NCBI RefSeq assembly: GCF_023078355.1
Contig: NZ_CP095552.1
Span: 4,278,001 to 4,342,000, forward strand
Length of the DNA stretch: 64,000 bases
From: Gordonia hongkongensis
Lineage (GTDB): Bacteria; Actinomycetota; Actinomycetes; Mycobacteriales; Mycobacteriaceae
Direction of reading: 5' to 3'
The position numbers were made by a program, and so were the translations under genes. Below the pieces are notes generated by a model that was given only the letters and a program-made list of their open reading frames with translations, did no database searches and was not told the DNA's origin. Of this stretch, positions 18,451-26,405 are shown in pieces (position 1 is the first letter of the stretch; every line of letters begins with the position of its first letter).

Positions 18451-19806
18451 ATGTCTAAGGCTAGTCGTTTGAGTCGTGGAGACAAGCGTCGCAACGATCG
18501 GTTGAGCAAGTTCCGGGGCATCGTGCGCCGTGACTACGCGGTCGCAGCGATTGATCTGGCGTCGAAAAAGCAAGTTGTCGCTGTGGTCGATCACGACTCC
18601 CGCATCGTGGCGCGCAGAACTTTTCACTGCGCGCCACCGCAGTTGGCCACCGCGATCGAGTGGAGCCGTACCGCCGCTACCGCTGCCGGGTTTGCCGGCA
18701 TCGTCATCGCGTGTGAACCGACCGGGCATCGCTGGAAAACGGTCCGAGACCTGACCGCGGCGGTCGGGGTGCAGATGGTGTGTGTGCAGCCGATCGCGGT
18801 GGCACGGGCCCGAGAGACCGAAGACTTCACCCACGACAAATCCGATGACAAAGACGCCCTGCTGATCGCACGGCTGACCACCCAACTTCATATCTATCTG
18901 CCCGAACACGCCGACGAGCAATGGACCCGGCTACGTCACCTCGGCGTACGCCGATCCCAGCAACTCACCCGCCGTGGTGCGGCGCAGCAACAAGCCCGCG
19001 ACCTCCTCGAAGGCGCCTGGCCCCACGCCCTTGACTGCGCCGGGCAACCGTTCAAATCGGTGACCTGGCTGGCCGCGATGGCCGTCATCGGTTGCACCCC
19101 GGAAACGTTGACCGCCCAGGGCAGCCGGGAACAGGCGGTGGCGTGGCTCCGCGAACACGTACGCGCCGAACTGCCCTGCTGGGGTGGGCGTCGGGTCACT
19201 ACCCGCATCCTGGTCGCGATCGTCGATGCCGCTTTCGCCGTCCAGACCGAGACCACGATCACCGCCGAGGCCGGTGCGCTGGAACGGGCCCGCTACGCCT
19301 TGGCCGACTTTCACCACGCCCGCACCGCCTGCGAGCAGGTCGAGGCGGCCATGATCGAGGTCCTCACCGGGCTGGGCCTGCACGAACTCGCCGGATCCAT
19401 TCCCGGAGTATCGGCGGTCTCGGTGGCGGCGATCCTCGCCGAAACCGGTGACCTGACCCGCTTCGACTCGGCGCGGGCGGTAGTCAAACATGCCGGACTA
19501 TGCCCCCGGGAGAACTCCTCCGGCGCCTACCGCGGCGCCACCCGCATCAGTGGTCGTGGCCGGCCGCTGTTGCGGGTCGCCGCCTGGCGAGCGGCGTTCG
19601 CGGCGTTGACCCACAACGAGGTATACGCCGCCCGCTATCGGCACCTGACCAGCCGAGAAGCAAACCGCCTCAACCCCAACCAGGCCCGGGTAGCGATCGC
19701 CGCGGCTCTGTTGCGGCAGCTATACGTCGTCATCACCACCGCCACGCCGTGGAACCCTGACATCGCTGCCGGCCGTACCCGACCCGTAGAAAGGACCGCC
19801 GCCTGA
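18451..19806 (+). CDS. IS110-family transposase (RuvC-like DEDD plus serine domain)
   Basis: 451 residues. The N-terminal DEDD domain has AAIDLASKKQ (first Asp), VIACEPTGHRW (Glu) and DKSDDKDALLIA (two Asp); a helical linker follows; the C-terminal transposase_20 domain begins SIPGVSAVSVAAILAETGDLTRF and includes the LCPRENSSG stretch with the candidate nucleophilic Ser. IS110 enzymes work with a bridge RNA. I chose ATG 18451 because AGGAGG lies six bases upstream; an ATG at 18445 directly abuts that site. No frameshift or stop interrupts it, so it may be active. Confidence 0.9.
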   Translation: MSKASRLSRGDKRRNDRLSKFRGIVRRDYAVAAIDLASKKQVVAVVDHDSRIVARRTFHCAPPQLATAIEWSRTAATAAGFAGIVIACEPTGHRWKTVRDLTAAVGVQMVCVQPIAVARARETEDFTHDKSDDKDALLIARLTTQLHIYLPEHADEQWTRLRHLGVRRSQQLTRRGAAQQQARDLLEGAWPHALDCAGQPFKSVTWLAAMAVIGCTPETLTAQGSREQAVAWLREHVRAELPCWGGRRVTTRILVAIVDAAFAVQTETTITAEAGALERARYALADFHHARTACEQVEAAMIEVLTGLGLHELAGSIPGVSAVSVAAILAETGDLTRFDSARAVVKHAGLCPRENSSGAYRGATRISGRGRPLLRVAAWRAAFAALTHNEVYAARYRHLTSREANRLNPNQARVAIAAALLRQLYVVITTATPWNPDIAAGRTRPVERTAA

Positions 19807-20078
19807 CCCCTAAACCCCTTCCGGCCGGGACAAGCTCGCTGCTCCTTGGGCACATAAGCCCGACCCTGAGCCTGAGCAGTCCCACCCCGGCGCGAACCAA
19901 GCTCGAATGAAGGCTGTTGGGTACCAACCCGTTTGACCGCTAGGTAGAGCCCGCGCCAGGCAACGACCCCGGCCATCCAAAACCCCACCATCATCCATCC
20001 CGCAGCCACCACCGGCCGCCGGGCCACACCCCCACGCCCACACCCATCACAGGACCCTGTTGACACAAACCCTCATAG
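19807..20078 (+). ncRNA. Candidate IS110 bridge RNA in the right non-coding end
   Basis: 272 bases without a gene between the transposase stop and the right end. CGCTGCTC at 19837-19844 equals the left half plus core of the insertion site, and CCTGAGCAG at 19871-19879 is the reverse complement of core plus right half (CTGCTCAGG). This is the left-guide/right-guide arrangement of a bridge-RNA target loop. Further on, AGGCTGTT (19911-19918) could pair with the element's own end AGGCTGCT with one G-U pair, as a donor guide would. The boundaries of the RNA are not known; the matches are short. Confidence 0.5.
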
Positions 20079-20080
20079 GC

Positions 20081-20165
20081 TGCTCAGGGAGCAGGAAGAC
20101 GCGCCCTCCGGGCGCTCCTCAGGGAGCAGAGGGGCTCAGGGAGCAGAGGCCGCCACCCGCCTCAC
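20081..20165. repeat. Gordonia-type intergenic repeat, right half after the IS
   Basis: CTCAGGGAGCAG occurs in several copies (from 20083, 20118 and 20135), together with GACGCGCCCTCCGGGCGCTCCT. It continues the repeat cut by the insertion sequence and runs into the 3' end of the gene at 20119-20784, supplying its last codons. Confidence 0.7.
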
Positions 20166-20784
20166 GAAGCCGGGACCAGCCCGCGGGGTCCCGGCCGGTC
20201 CAGTTGGCCAGTCGCTCAGTGGGTCCGGCGCCGGGGCGGGGTTCGACGACGACGCCGAACGGCACGTTGGGGTCGGTGCGGATCTCGGCCGGGATGAACT
20301 GCTGCGCGACCGCGAGGGTCGCCTCGGCCGTCGCGCGATCGGCTTCCGCGGGTTGGCCTGTCGCGACGGCGAGGTCCCAGCCGTGCACGAGGGTCTCGCT
20401 GACATAGCCCCAGAGCGCGCCTGCGCCGGGTACCTCACCCCACGGCACCTGGACCATGCGGGTCAGCGACGCATCATCGGCCCATCCCTCCAGGGCGGCC
20501 TCGACCAGCGCGGAGTAGGTGGCAGCGTCGTGCTCCTCGGCGATCGTCCGCATCGTTCGGACGTCGAGTCCGTCGGCGAGGGCCCGGGCGCGCTCGGCGG
20601 TCGCCACGACGTGCGCCGAGAGTGTCCGGACGTCGAAGTCCTCGCAGGGAGTGGGCGCTTCCAGCTGCTCGTCGGCGATCCCGGTCAACAGTGCGGCGAC
20701 CCAACTAGTTGCCACTCGGAATGCGGGACGGGGGTCGGCGGGTGCGGCCGGGGCGGGCACGGCCTCTGGTGTGGTTACGGTCAT
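20119..20784 (-). CDS. TIGR03086-type DinB-like metal-binding protein
   Basis: 221 residues. The four-helix DinB/MDMPI-like domain starts about residue 20: LLTGIADEQLEAPTPCEDFDVRTLSAHVVATAERARAL carries the conserved PC-x-DFDVRxLxxH metal-ligand motif, and LWGYVSETLVHGWDLAVATGQPAEAD holds the second His/Asp pair. Relatives include mycothiol-dependent maleylpyruvate isomerases and thiol-transferases; the substrate here is unknown. ATG 20784 has AAAGGA seven bases upstream. The last dozen residues (GGGLCSLSPSAP) are read from the intergenic repeat and look non-native. It is divergent from a WYL regulator, with a palindrome between them. Confidence 0.8.
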   Translation of the reverse strand: MTVTTPEAVPAPAAPADPRPAFRVATSWVAALLTGIADEQLEAPTPCEDFDVRTLSAHVVATAERARALADGLDVRTMRTIAEEHDAATYSALVEAALEGWADDASLTRMVQVPWGEVPGAGALWGYVSETLVHGWDLAVATGQPAEADRATAEATLAVAQQFIPAEIRTDPNVPFGVVVEPRPGAGPTERLANWTGRDPAGWSRLREAGGGLCSLSPSAP

Positions 20785-20833
20785 GATGACGTCCTTTCCT
20801 GGTAGTCGGTCGGTCTGACACCAGTGAATCCGC

Positions 20834-20860
20834 AATACACGACATCTACTGTCATGTATT
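20834..20860. promoter_or_regulatory. Inverted repeat operator between DinB-like gene and WYL regulator
   Basis: AATACACGACA, five bases, TGTCATGTATT: arms match at 10 of 11 positions. It lies in the 88-base gap between the two divergent starts (20784 and 20873), so the WYL regulator probably binds it to control both genes. Confidence 0.65.
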
Positions 20861-20872
20861 CGGGAGAGAATC

Positions 20873-21835
20873 ATGATCGTGCGCGCCGAACGTCTCATCG
20901 CCCTGCTGATGGTGCTGAAGAAGCACGAGCGGGTGACCGCCGCCGAGTTGGCCGCCGAGCTCGGGGTCTCCGAACGAACCGTGCTCCGCGACATCGACGC
21001 GCTGTCGCTGTCCGGCGTGCCGGTCTACGCCGAGCGCGGCCGGCACGGCGGCTTCGCGTTGTTACCGGGGTATCGCACCGATCTCACCGGACTGACCGTC
21101 GACGAGGCCACGTCGTTGCTCGCCGGTACCGGACGGGTCGACTCCCCCGCGTTCACCAGCGCCATGCGCAAGGTGACCGCCGCCCTGCCCGAGGCGCACC
21201 GGAGTCATGCCGTGCGCGCCGCGCAGCGGATCCTGGTCCGTCCGGAGGGTTTCGTCAGAACCCCGGAGATCCTCGACGGCCTCCAGGCCGTACAACTCGC
21301 CGTGTTCGAGGGCCGACGGATCCGTGTGAGCTACCGGAGCCGGGGTGCGCCCACCCCGCGCGAGCACGTCCTCGACCCGATCGGACTCATCGTGGCGGGC
21401 GAGACCTGGTACCTCGTCGCCACCTCACCGCGCAGCACGTCGCACGACGGCGCCGGCTCGGCGGAACGCATGTACCGCGTCTCCCGGATGAGCGACGTGG
21501 ACGTCCTCGACGAACCCGCGCGCCGGTCCGATGACGTCGACCTCGGCGAGATCTGGGAGCGGCATCGTGACGCGTTCCGACGCTCCTTCGAACCCGTCGA
21601 CGTGGTGATCGACTGCTCGGCCGACGATGCCGAGCAGATCGAGTCAATCGCCGCCGCAACATATCTCGACCGCTCACCAGAAGGACGATGTCGGCTCGGA
21701 CTCCGGTTCGCCGACCGTCGCCACGCCACGCGCGCGTTGTGGGCGTCGATGTTCGACCACGACTTCGTGGTCTGCGAGCCGGAATGGCTCCGAACCACGC
21801 TCACGGCCCGCGCCCGCGTTGTCGGCGGCGACTGA
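20873..21835 (+). CDS. HTH/WYL-domain transcriptional regulator (YafY type)
   Basis: 320 residues. The HTH_11 domain is at the N-terminus (LIALLMVLKKHERVTAAELAAELGVSERTVLRDIDAL, about 8-50), a GGFALLPGY turn follows, and the WYL domain is at about 140-230 (IRVSYRSRG, EHVLDPIGLIVAGETWYLVA). The C-terminal WCX-like extension ends LWASMFDHDFVVCEPEWLR. WYL domains sense nucleic-acid or nucleotide ligands in characterised cases; here the ligand is unknown. GGGAGAG precedes the ATG. Its divergent neighbour and the shared palindrome suggest local control. Confidence 0.85.
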   Translation: MIVRAERLIALLMVLKKHERVTAAELAAELGVSERTVLRDIDALSLSGVPVYAERGRHGGFALLPGYRTDLTGLTVDEATSLLAGTGRVDSPAFTSAMRKVTAALPEAHRSHAVRAAQRILVRPEGFVRTPEILDGLQAVQLAVFEGRRIRVSYRSRGAPTPREHVLDPIGLIVAGETWYLVATSPRSTSHDGAGSAERMYRVSRMSDVDVLDEPARRSDDVDLGEIWERHRDAFRRSFEPVDVVIDCSADDAEQIESIAAATYLDRSPEGRCRLGLRFADRRHATRALWASMFDHDFVVCEPEWLRTTLTARARVVGGD

Positions 21836-21912
21836 GGCGAGCACATCGGGCCGCCTGCACCGAACGAATGAATCCTCTGGCGAGGCCCCCCTGCCTGTGG
21901 TCTGATTCTCGA

Positions 21913-23031
21913 ATGTTCGGGGTTCTCACTCCATGTCGGCACGCACTCGACGACGACCTGATGGACCAGTGGCGCTCCCACCTGTGCGGGGTCTGTCTGT
22001 CGCTGCGCGACAACCACGGCCAGTCGAGCAGGTTGACGGTCAACACCGATGCGGTGATGGTGTCGATCCTCACCGCAGCCCAGTCGACGTCGGAGTGCGC
22101 CTCCACCGAGGCCGGTCGGTGTCCCCTACGCGGAATGCGCACGGCGACAGTCGTGTCCGCCGACGAACCGGGTGTCCGCCTCGCCGCGACCGCCTCCCTC
22201 ACCCTCGCCGCCGCGAAGGCGGCCGACGTCGGCAACGAGCAGCGACACGCGCTGGCGCCCCGTCGGCCGGTACGCGCGAAGCTCGCCGACTATGCCGGGA
22301 GCCACCTGCGCCGGAATGCCGCGGCCGACACCGAGGTCGCCCGACGTCTCGATGTCGACGGGATGATGACGACGCTCTCTCGTCAAGCCGAGATCGAGTC
22401 GACGAGCGTCGTCCTCGACGACCTCACCCGGGCGTCGGCAGTGGCTGCGGCACAGGTCTTCTCCGCGTCGGCGATACTCGCCGACGCACCCCGCAACGAG
22501 GCAGCGCTCTCCGACATCGGTGCCGATTTCGGCCGGATAGCGCACCTCTTGGACGCGGTCGACGACTATGACTCCGACGCCGAGCAGGGACGGTACAACC
22601 CACTCCGGTCCACCGGAACGTCGCCGGAGACCGCGCTCGAGCAGTGCCGGCGACTCGCCTCCGCGATCCGGACCCGCTACGCCGACCTCGAACTCGTCGA
22701 CGACCGACTCCTACGAGTGGTGTTGCTCGACGGACTGCGCCACGCGATCCACAAGCGCATGCACCCGCACGCGGAGGCCCCTTCGGTGGTCGCCGACTCG
22801 CGCACCCAGTGGCCGCCGCACCGGCCGTTCGGCTATCCGACCGAGTGGCCGTACCCGCCACCCTTCAAACCGAATCGATCGTTCCACGAACGGATTCTGC
22901 CGTTCATCGGCGTCTCGTGCTTCGGCAAGGCCTGCTGCGTCGACCACTGGAATCACTTCACCGACAAGTACAAGGACGCGGTCTGCGACGACTGCGACTG
23001 CTGCGATTGTTGCGACTGCTGCGACCTGTGA
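21913..23031 (+). CDS. DUF5685 family protein with Cys-rich tail
   Basis: 372 residues, soluble and largely helical. The N-terminus MFGVLTPCRHALDDDLMDQWRSHLCGVCLSL carries a CxH...CxxC cluster and is typical of the DUF5685 family. The middle contains VDDYDSDAEQGRYNPL. The end includes GVSCFGKACCVDHWNHF and an extreme C-terminus of Asp/Cys repeats (CDDCDCCDCCDCC). The many cysteines suggest metal or Fe-S binding, an inference only. ATG 21913 was chosen because it begins the conserved domain; an upstream ATG at 21868 is in frame. Function unknown. Confidence 0.72.
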   Translation: MFGVLTPCRHALDDDLMDQWRSHLCGVCLSLRDNHGQSSRLTVNTDAVMVSILTAAQSTSECASTEAGRCPLRGMRTATVVSADEPGVRLAATASLTLAAAKAADVGNEQRHALAPRRPVRAKLADYAGSHLRRNAAADTEVARRLDVDGMMTTLSRQAEIESTSVVLDDLTRASAVAAAQVFSASAILADAPRNEAALSDIGADFGRIAHLLDAVDDYDSDAEQGRYNPLRSTGTSPETALEQCRRLASAIRTRYADLELVDDRLLRVVLLDGLRHAIHKRMHPHAEAPSVVADSRTQWPPHRPFGYPTEWPYPPPFKPNRSFHERILPFIGVSCFGKACCVDHWNHFTDKYKDAVCDDCDCCDCCDCCDL

Positions 23032-23035
23032 CCCG

Positions 23036-23475
23036 CCCGGGCGGGTCAATTGAGGAGCGAGCAATGCGCTCCCCCTGTGCTCCTTGAGGTGCGAGCAATG
23101 CGCTCCCCCTGTGCTCCCCGAGGTGCGAGCAATGCGCTCCCCCTGTGCTCCCTGAGGTGCGAGCGAAGCGAGCCACGAAGGGCGCCGCAACCTGTCTCAC
23201 CAGGCCCTTCGTGGCTCGTCGACCTCGATGCGCTCCTTCGTCGCTTGCTCGGCCCGGCGGCTAACGCTCCTCACACCTCAGTATCTGCGGCCAGGCGGCC
23301 GTCGTGGACAACGAAAGAACCTCCGCTCCCTGAGGAGGCCGGAGCTTGCGGAGCCGTCACGAAGGGTCCTGGTGAGCCGGTTGCGAAGACCCTTCGTGAC
23401 GCGCCCTCCGCAAGCTCCGGGCGCTCCTCAGGGAGCAGGGGGCAGGTCGTTACTTTCGGATCAGGGAGCAGAGGG
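23036..23475. repeat. Large intergenic repeat block with 34-bp tandem units and two inverted repeats
   Basis: 447 bases between genes, filled with repeats. A 34-base unit (GAGCAATGCGCTCCCCCTGT and 14 more bases) occurs three times head to tail from 23059 to about 23160. An inverted repeat with arms GAGCCACGAAGGGC spans about 23171-23216. A second inverted repeat, built of CGGAGCTTGCGGAG and CACGAAGGGTC and their complements, spans about 23337-23432. It ends in CTCAGGGAGCAG near the stop of the acyl-CoA synthetase gene. No gene is supported here. Confidence 0.78.
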
Positions 23476-23478
23476 GAT

Positions 23479-25124
23479 CTAGCCGACCCCGCGGTCGGAG
23501 TCGGCCCAGTACTGGGACCGCAGCGCCTTCTTGTCCGGCTTGCCGAGCGCGGTCAGTGGCAGGGCATCGGCGAAGATCACCCGCTTGGGTGACTGCACCG
23601 CACCCTTGCGGTCTTTCACGGACTGCTGGATCTCGGCGGTGATCCGGTCCTTCGCCGCGTCGTCGGCGTCGGCATCGTTGCGCAGCACCACGATCGCGGT
23701 GACCGCCTCGCCCCACTTGTCGTCCGGGACACCGATCACGCCGACCTGACCCACTGCCGGGTGTTCGGCGACGACGTCCTCGACCTCGCGCGGGAACACA
23801 TTGAAGCCACCGGTGACGATCATGTCCTTGGTGCGGTCGACGATGAACCAGAATCCGTCCTCGTCCTCGCGGGCCACGTCGCCGGTGCGCAGCCAGCCGT
23901 CGCGGAAGGTGTCCGCGGTCTGTTCGGGGAGGCCCAGGTACCCGCCGGCGAGAAGTGGTCCCGCGACGCAGATCTCGCCGGGTTCGCCCTGCGGGACGGG
24001 CTTGTCGTCGGGCCCGAGCAGGGCGGTACGCAGGAAGGCCGACGGCCGTCCGCAGCTGCTCAGCCGACGCTGGTCCTCACCGGGACCCGGATGGTCACCC
24101 TTCGCCAGGTAACTGATGACCATCGGCGCCTCGGACTGGCCGTAGTACTGCGCGAAGATCGGCCCGAAGCGCTCGATCGCCTCGGCGAGCCGGACCGGAT
24201 TGATCGGCGACGCACCGTAGTACACAGTCTCCAGCGAGGACAGGTCGCGCGTCTTCGAGTCCGGGTGGTCCATCAGTGCGTACAGCATCGACGGCACCAG
24301 CATCGTCGCGGTGATCTTCTGCTCCTCGATCGTGCGCAGCACCTCGGCCGGGTCGAACTTGGACAGCACCACCATCGATCCGCCCTTCATGAGGGTCGGG
24401 ACGAAGAAAGCGGCACCCGCGTGCGAGAGGGGCGTGCAGAGCAGGAACCGCGGGTGTTCGGGCCATTCCCATTCCGCGAGCTGGATCTGCGTCATCGTCG
24501 ACATCGCGCGGGCTGTCCCGATGACGCCCTTCGGCTTGCCGGTGGTGCCGCCGGTGTAGGTGATGGAGACGACGTGGTCGGGTGAGAGATGCGCGGCGAC
24601 AAGGGGCTTCGGCTCGAAGCCGTCGGCTTCGGCGATCACGTCCCGCGCGTGGGCGGCGAGTTGCTCCGGCACCGGCCCGAGGGTCAGCACCTGCTTGAGA
24701 CCGGGAACCCGTTCGAGCAGTGCCGCGGCCCGCTCGACGAACATGGGCACCGGGTCGATGATGAGAGTCGACACGCCGGCGTCCGAGAGCACGTACGCGT
24801 GGTCGTCGAGTGAGCCCAGGGGATGCAGAGCGGTGCGGCGCCATCCCTGCGTCTGGCCGGCGCCGATCACGAACAGCACCTCGGGCCGATTCAGCGCAAG
24901 TAGGCCGACCGCGGTTCCCGTACCAGCACCCAACCCTCGAACGCCTGGATGTAGCGGCTGATCGACGCCGCCATCTCACCGCCGGTCATCTCGGTGTCGC
25001 CGAGAGACAGCACGGTGCGGTCGGCGTGCCGCCGCAGCGCCGCGACCATCAGGTCGCCCATGTGCGTGCCCCCGCGCAGGTGATCGAAGTCGGCCGGTGC
25101 TGTCGTCGTACCCTCGTTCGTCAT
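23479..25124 (-). pseudogene. Acyl-CoA synthetase (FadD8-like) interrupted by a 1-base frameshift
   Basis: An ANL-family ligase of about 548 residues read in two frames. The N-terminal part (ATG 25124 to about 24936) ends ISRYIQAFE; the rest resumes one base out of phase at 24933 with LGAGTGTAVGLLALNRPEV. The join is continuous for the family if one base is added at 24934-24935. Downstream everything is intact: [44 protein letters not shown] and the C-terminal Lys region LTALGKPDKKALR. A KstR-type site lies upstream. A true frameshift mutation or a sequencing error are both possible. Confidence 0.78.
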
Positions 25125-25135
25125 GACCACCAGAC

Positions 25136-25149
25136 TAGGACGTGTTACA
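25136..25149. promoter_or_regulatory. KstR-like site upstream of the acyl-CoA synthetase
   Basis: TAGGACGTGTTACA matches TnnAACnnGTTnnA except for one base of the left half (GAC for AAC). It is 12 bases upstream of the ATG at 25124. Confidence 0.6.
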
Positions 25150-25191
25150 GCTCTAGGGAAGAATCTCCACCAAAACAGGCAGACCCAACGG

Positions 25192-25205
25192 TAGAACTTG
25201 TTCTA
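25192..25205. promoter_or_regulatory. Perfect KstR-type operator in the divergent intergenic region
   Basis: TAGAACTTGTTCTA fits the consensus exactly. It is 68 bases from the acyl-CoA synthetase start and 89 bases before the GNAT fusion start, so it could control either or both. Confidence 0.82.
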
Positions 25206-25293
25206 GATTCGCATTTCCGAGACGTCGTCCGACCCCCTGCGCACGCGCCGGATGTCCCCCACATGGGAACCACCGGTGACCTAGGATCGAGTC

Positions 25294-25950
25294 ATGACTG
25301 ATCTCGACCTCGCCACCACCCGGCGTGACATCGCCGACGCCCTGCTGACCGCCCTCGAGCGCCGCCACGAGGTCCTCGATGCCATCGTCGACGCCGAGAA
25401 TCACGACGAGGCCGTCACCGCGATCGTCGACCTGCTCGGCAAATCCAAGCTCGGCGCCGAGGCCATCCTCGACATGAAGCTCGACCAGCTCACCAAGGAC
25501 GACCGCCGCAAGAACCAGGCCGAACTCGACAACCTCAACAGCGCCCTCACCTTCACGCTCGCCGAACGTCCGGCCAGCAGTGGGGACACCCTTGATCTCC
25601 GTCCGTTCGACCCGTCCGCCGACGCCGAACTGTTCTCGGCGCGCACCAACGAGATCGGCACCGCCGGCGACGGTTCGGGCGCTCCCGCCGGCGATGTCGC
25701 GGCCGAGATCGATGCCGCCACCGCCCGGGTCGACGCCGAGGAAGCCGTCTGGCTGGTCGCCGTCGAAGGCGAGTCGAAGGTCGGCTTCGTGTTCGGCGAA
25801 CTGAAGGACGGCGAGATCGACCTGCGCATCTGGATCCACCCGCAGTTCCGCAAGTCGGGGTACGGCACCGCAGCGCTACGCAAGTCCCGTTCGGAGATGG
25901 CGGCGTACTTCCCCGGCGTGCCGATGGTCGTCCGCGCGCCCAGCGCCTGA
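25294..25950 (+). CDS. GyrA-like coiled-coil fused to a GNAT acetyltransferase domain
   Basis: 218 residues. Residues 1-75 resemble the exit-gate/coiled-coil part of DNA gyrase A: LLTALERRHEVLDAIVDAENHDEAVTAIV, then AEAILDMKLDQLTKDDRRKNQAELDNL, echoing the QAILDLRLQKLT stretch of GyrA. Residues about 95-215 look like a GNAT fold: EEAVWLVAVEGESKVGFVFGEL, then LRIWIHPQFRKSGYGTAALR with the acetyl-CoA pyrophosphate loop (RKSGYGT). AGGA precedes ATG 25294. It stands alone and follows a perfect KstR box. The role is unknown; acetylation of a protein or a topoisomerase partner is conjecture. Confidence 0.65.
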   Translation: MTDLDLATTRRDIADALLTALERRHEVLDAIVDAENHDEAVTAIVDLLGKSKLGAEAILDMKLDQLTKDDRRKNQAELDNLNSALTFTLAERPASSGDTLDLRPFDPSADAELFSARTNEIGTAGDGSGAPAGDVAAEIDAATARVDAEEAVWLVAVEGESKVGFVFGELKDGEIDLRIWIHPQFRKSGYGTAALRKSRSEMAAYFPGVPMVVRAPSA

Positions 25951-26024
25951 CGGTCCACCTACAGTCGACGAACCCACCAGCCGTTCGGGGTGGTGGGTTC
26001 GTCTGTTGGTGGCGTGCCGGACGG

Positions 26025-26405
26025 TCAGGTCCGTTGGGGCCGCGGGAGGCCGAAGTGGGCGACGATCGCGCGGATCCGGTTGTCCTCGTCGACCACGAAG
26101 GTCTCGGACACGGTGGCACCCAGCCGAAGGGTCTTGGGTCGGACGTGGACGATGTAGCGCGTGGTGACGCTGTGCCCGTCCACCGTGGCGGTGAAGTCCG
26201 AGATCCGGTGGATGAGGCGGAATTGCGGGCCACGCGCGAGGCTGCGGGCGATGTGGTCGCCGTCGCGCCCGGTCCGCACACCGAACTCCACGCGGGTGCA
26301 GTCCGGGTGCAGGACGACCGACGACGGATCGTGACTCACCAAGGCGTCCACATAAGCGCGCGCCGCGGCGATCCGCTCGGCCGAGGGATCTCGGGGCGAG
26401 GTCAT
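26025..26405 (-). CDS. NTF2-like / SnoaL-like protein in SDR operon
   Basis: 126 residues of cystatin-like NTF2 type. AAARAYVDALVSHDPSSVVLHPDCTRVEFG gives the first helix and strand, FRLIHRISDFTATVDGHSVTTRYIVHV the central strands, and SETFVVDEDNRIRAIVAHFG the last strand with the usual phenylalanine-glycine end. The ATG at 26405 overlaps the stop of the upstream SDR gene by four bases, so the two are coupled. The fold is shared by isomerases and dehydratases of steroid metabolism, but no catalytic residue can be assigned with confidence. Confidence 0.68.
   Translation of the reverse strand: MTSPRDPSAERIAAARAYVDALVSHDPSSVVLHPDCTRVEFGVRTGRDGDHIARSLARGPQFRLIHRISDFTATVDGHSVTTRYIVHVRPKTLRLGATVSETFVVDEDNRIRAIVAHFGLPRPQRT

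Larger units (their letters stand above)
18356..20084 (+). mobile_element. IS110-family insertion sequence, intact, inserted in an intergenic repeat
   Basis: The ends are defined by the repeat it interrupts: the left flank reads CTCCGGACGCTGCT and the right flank GCTGCTCAGGGAGCAG, which together rebuild the repeat word seen uninterrupted at 23425-23445. GCTGCT is shared by both junctions (18356-18361 and 20079-20084), so the exact cut lies within it. There are no long terminal inverted repeats or target duplication, as usual for IS110. It holds one transposase gene, only about 90 bases of left non-coding sequence and about 270 bases on the right, an arrangement like the IS1111 group. Confidence 0.85.

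Noticed and set aside
19932..19950. Right donor guide of the bridge RNA near GCTAGGTAG
   Set aside because: Only CTAG pairs with the left end of the element; too short to claim.
23059..23160. Possible CRISPR array
   Set aside because: Units are directly adjacent with no spacers and there are no cas genes.
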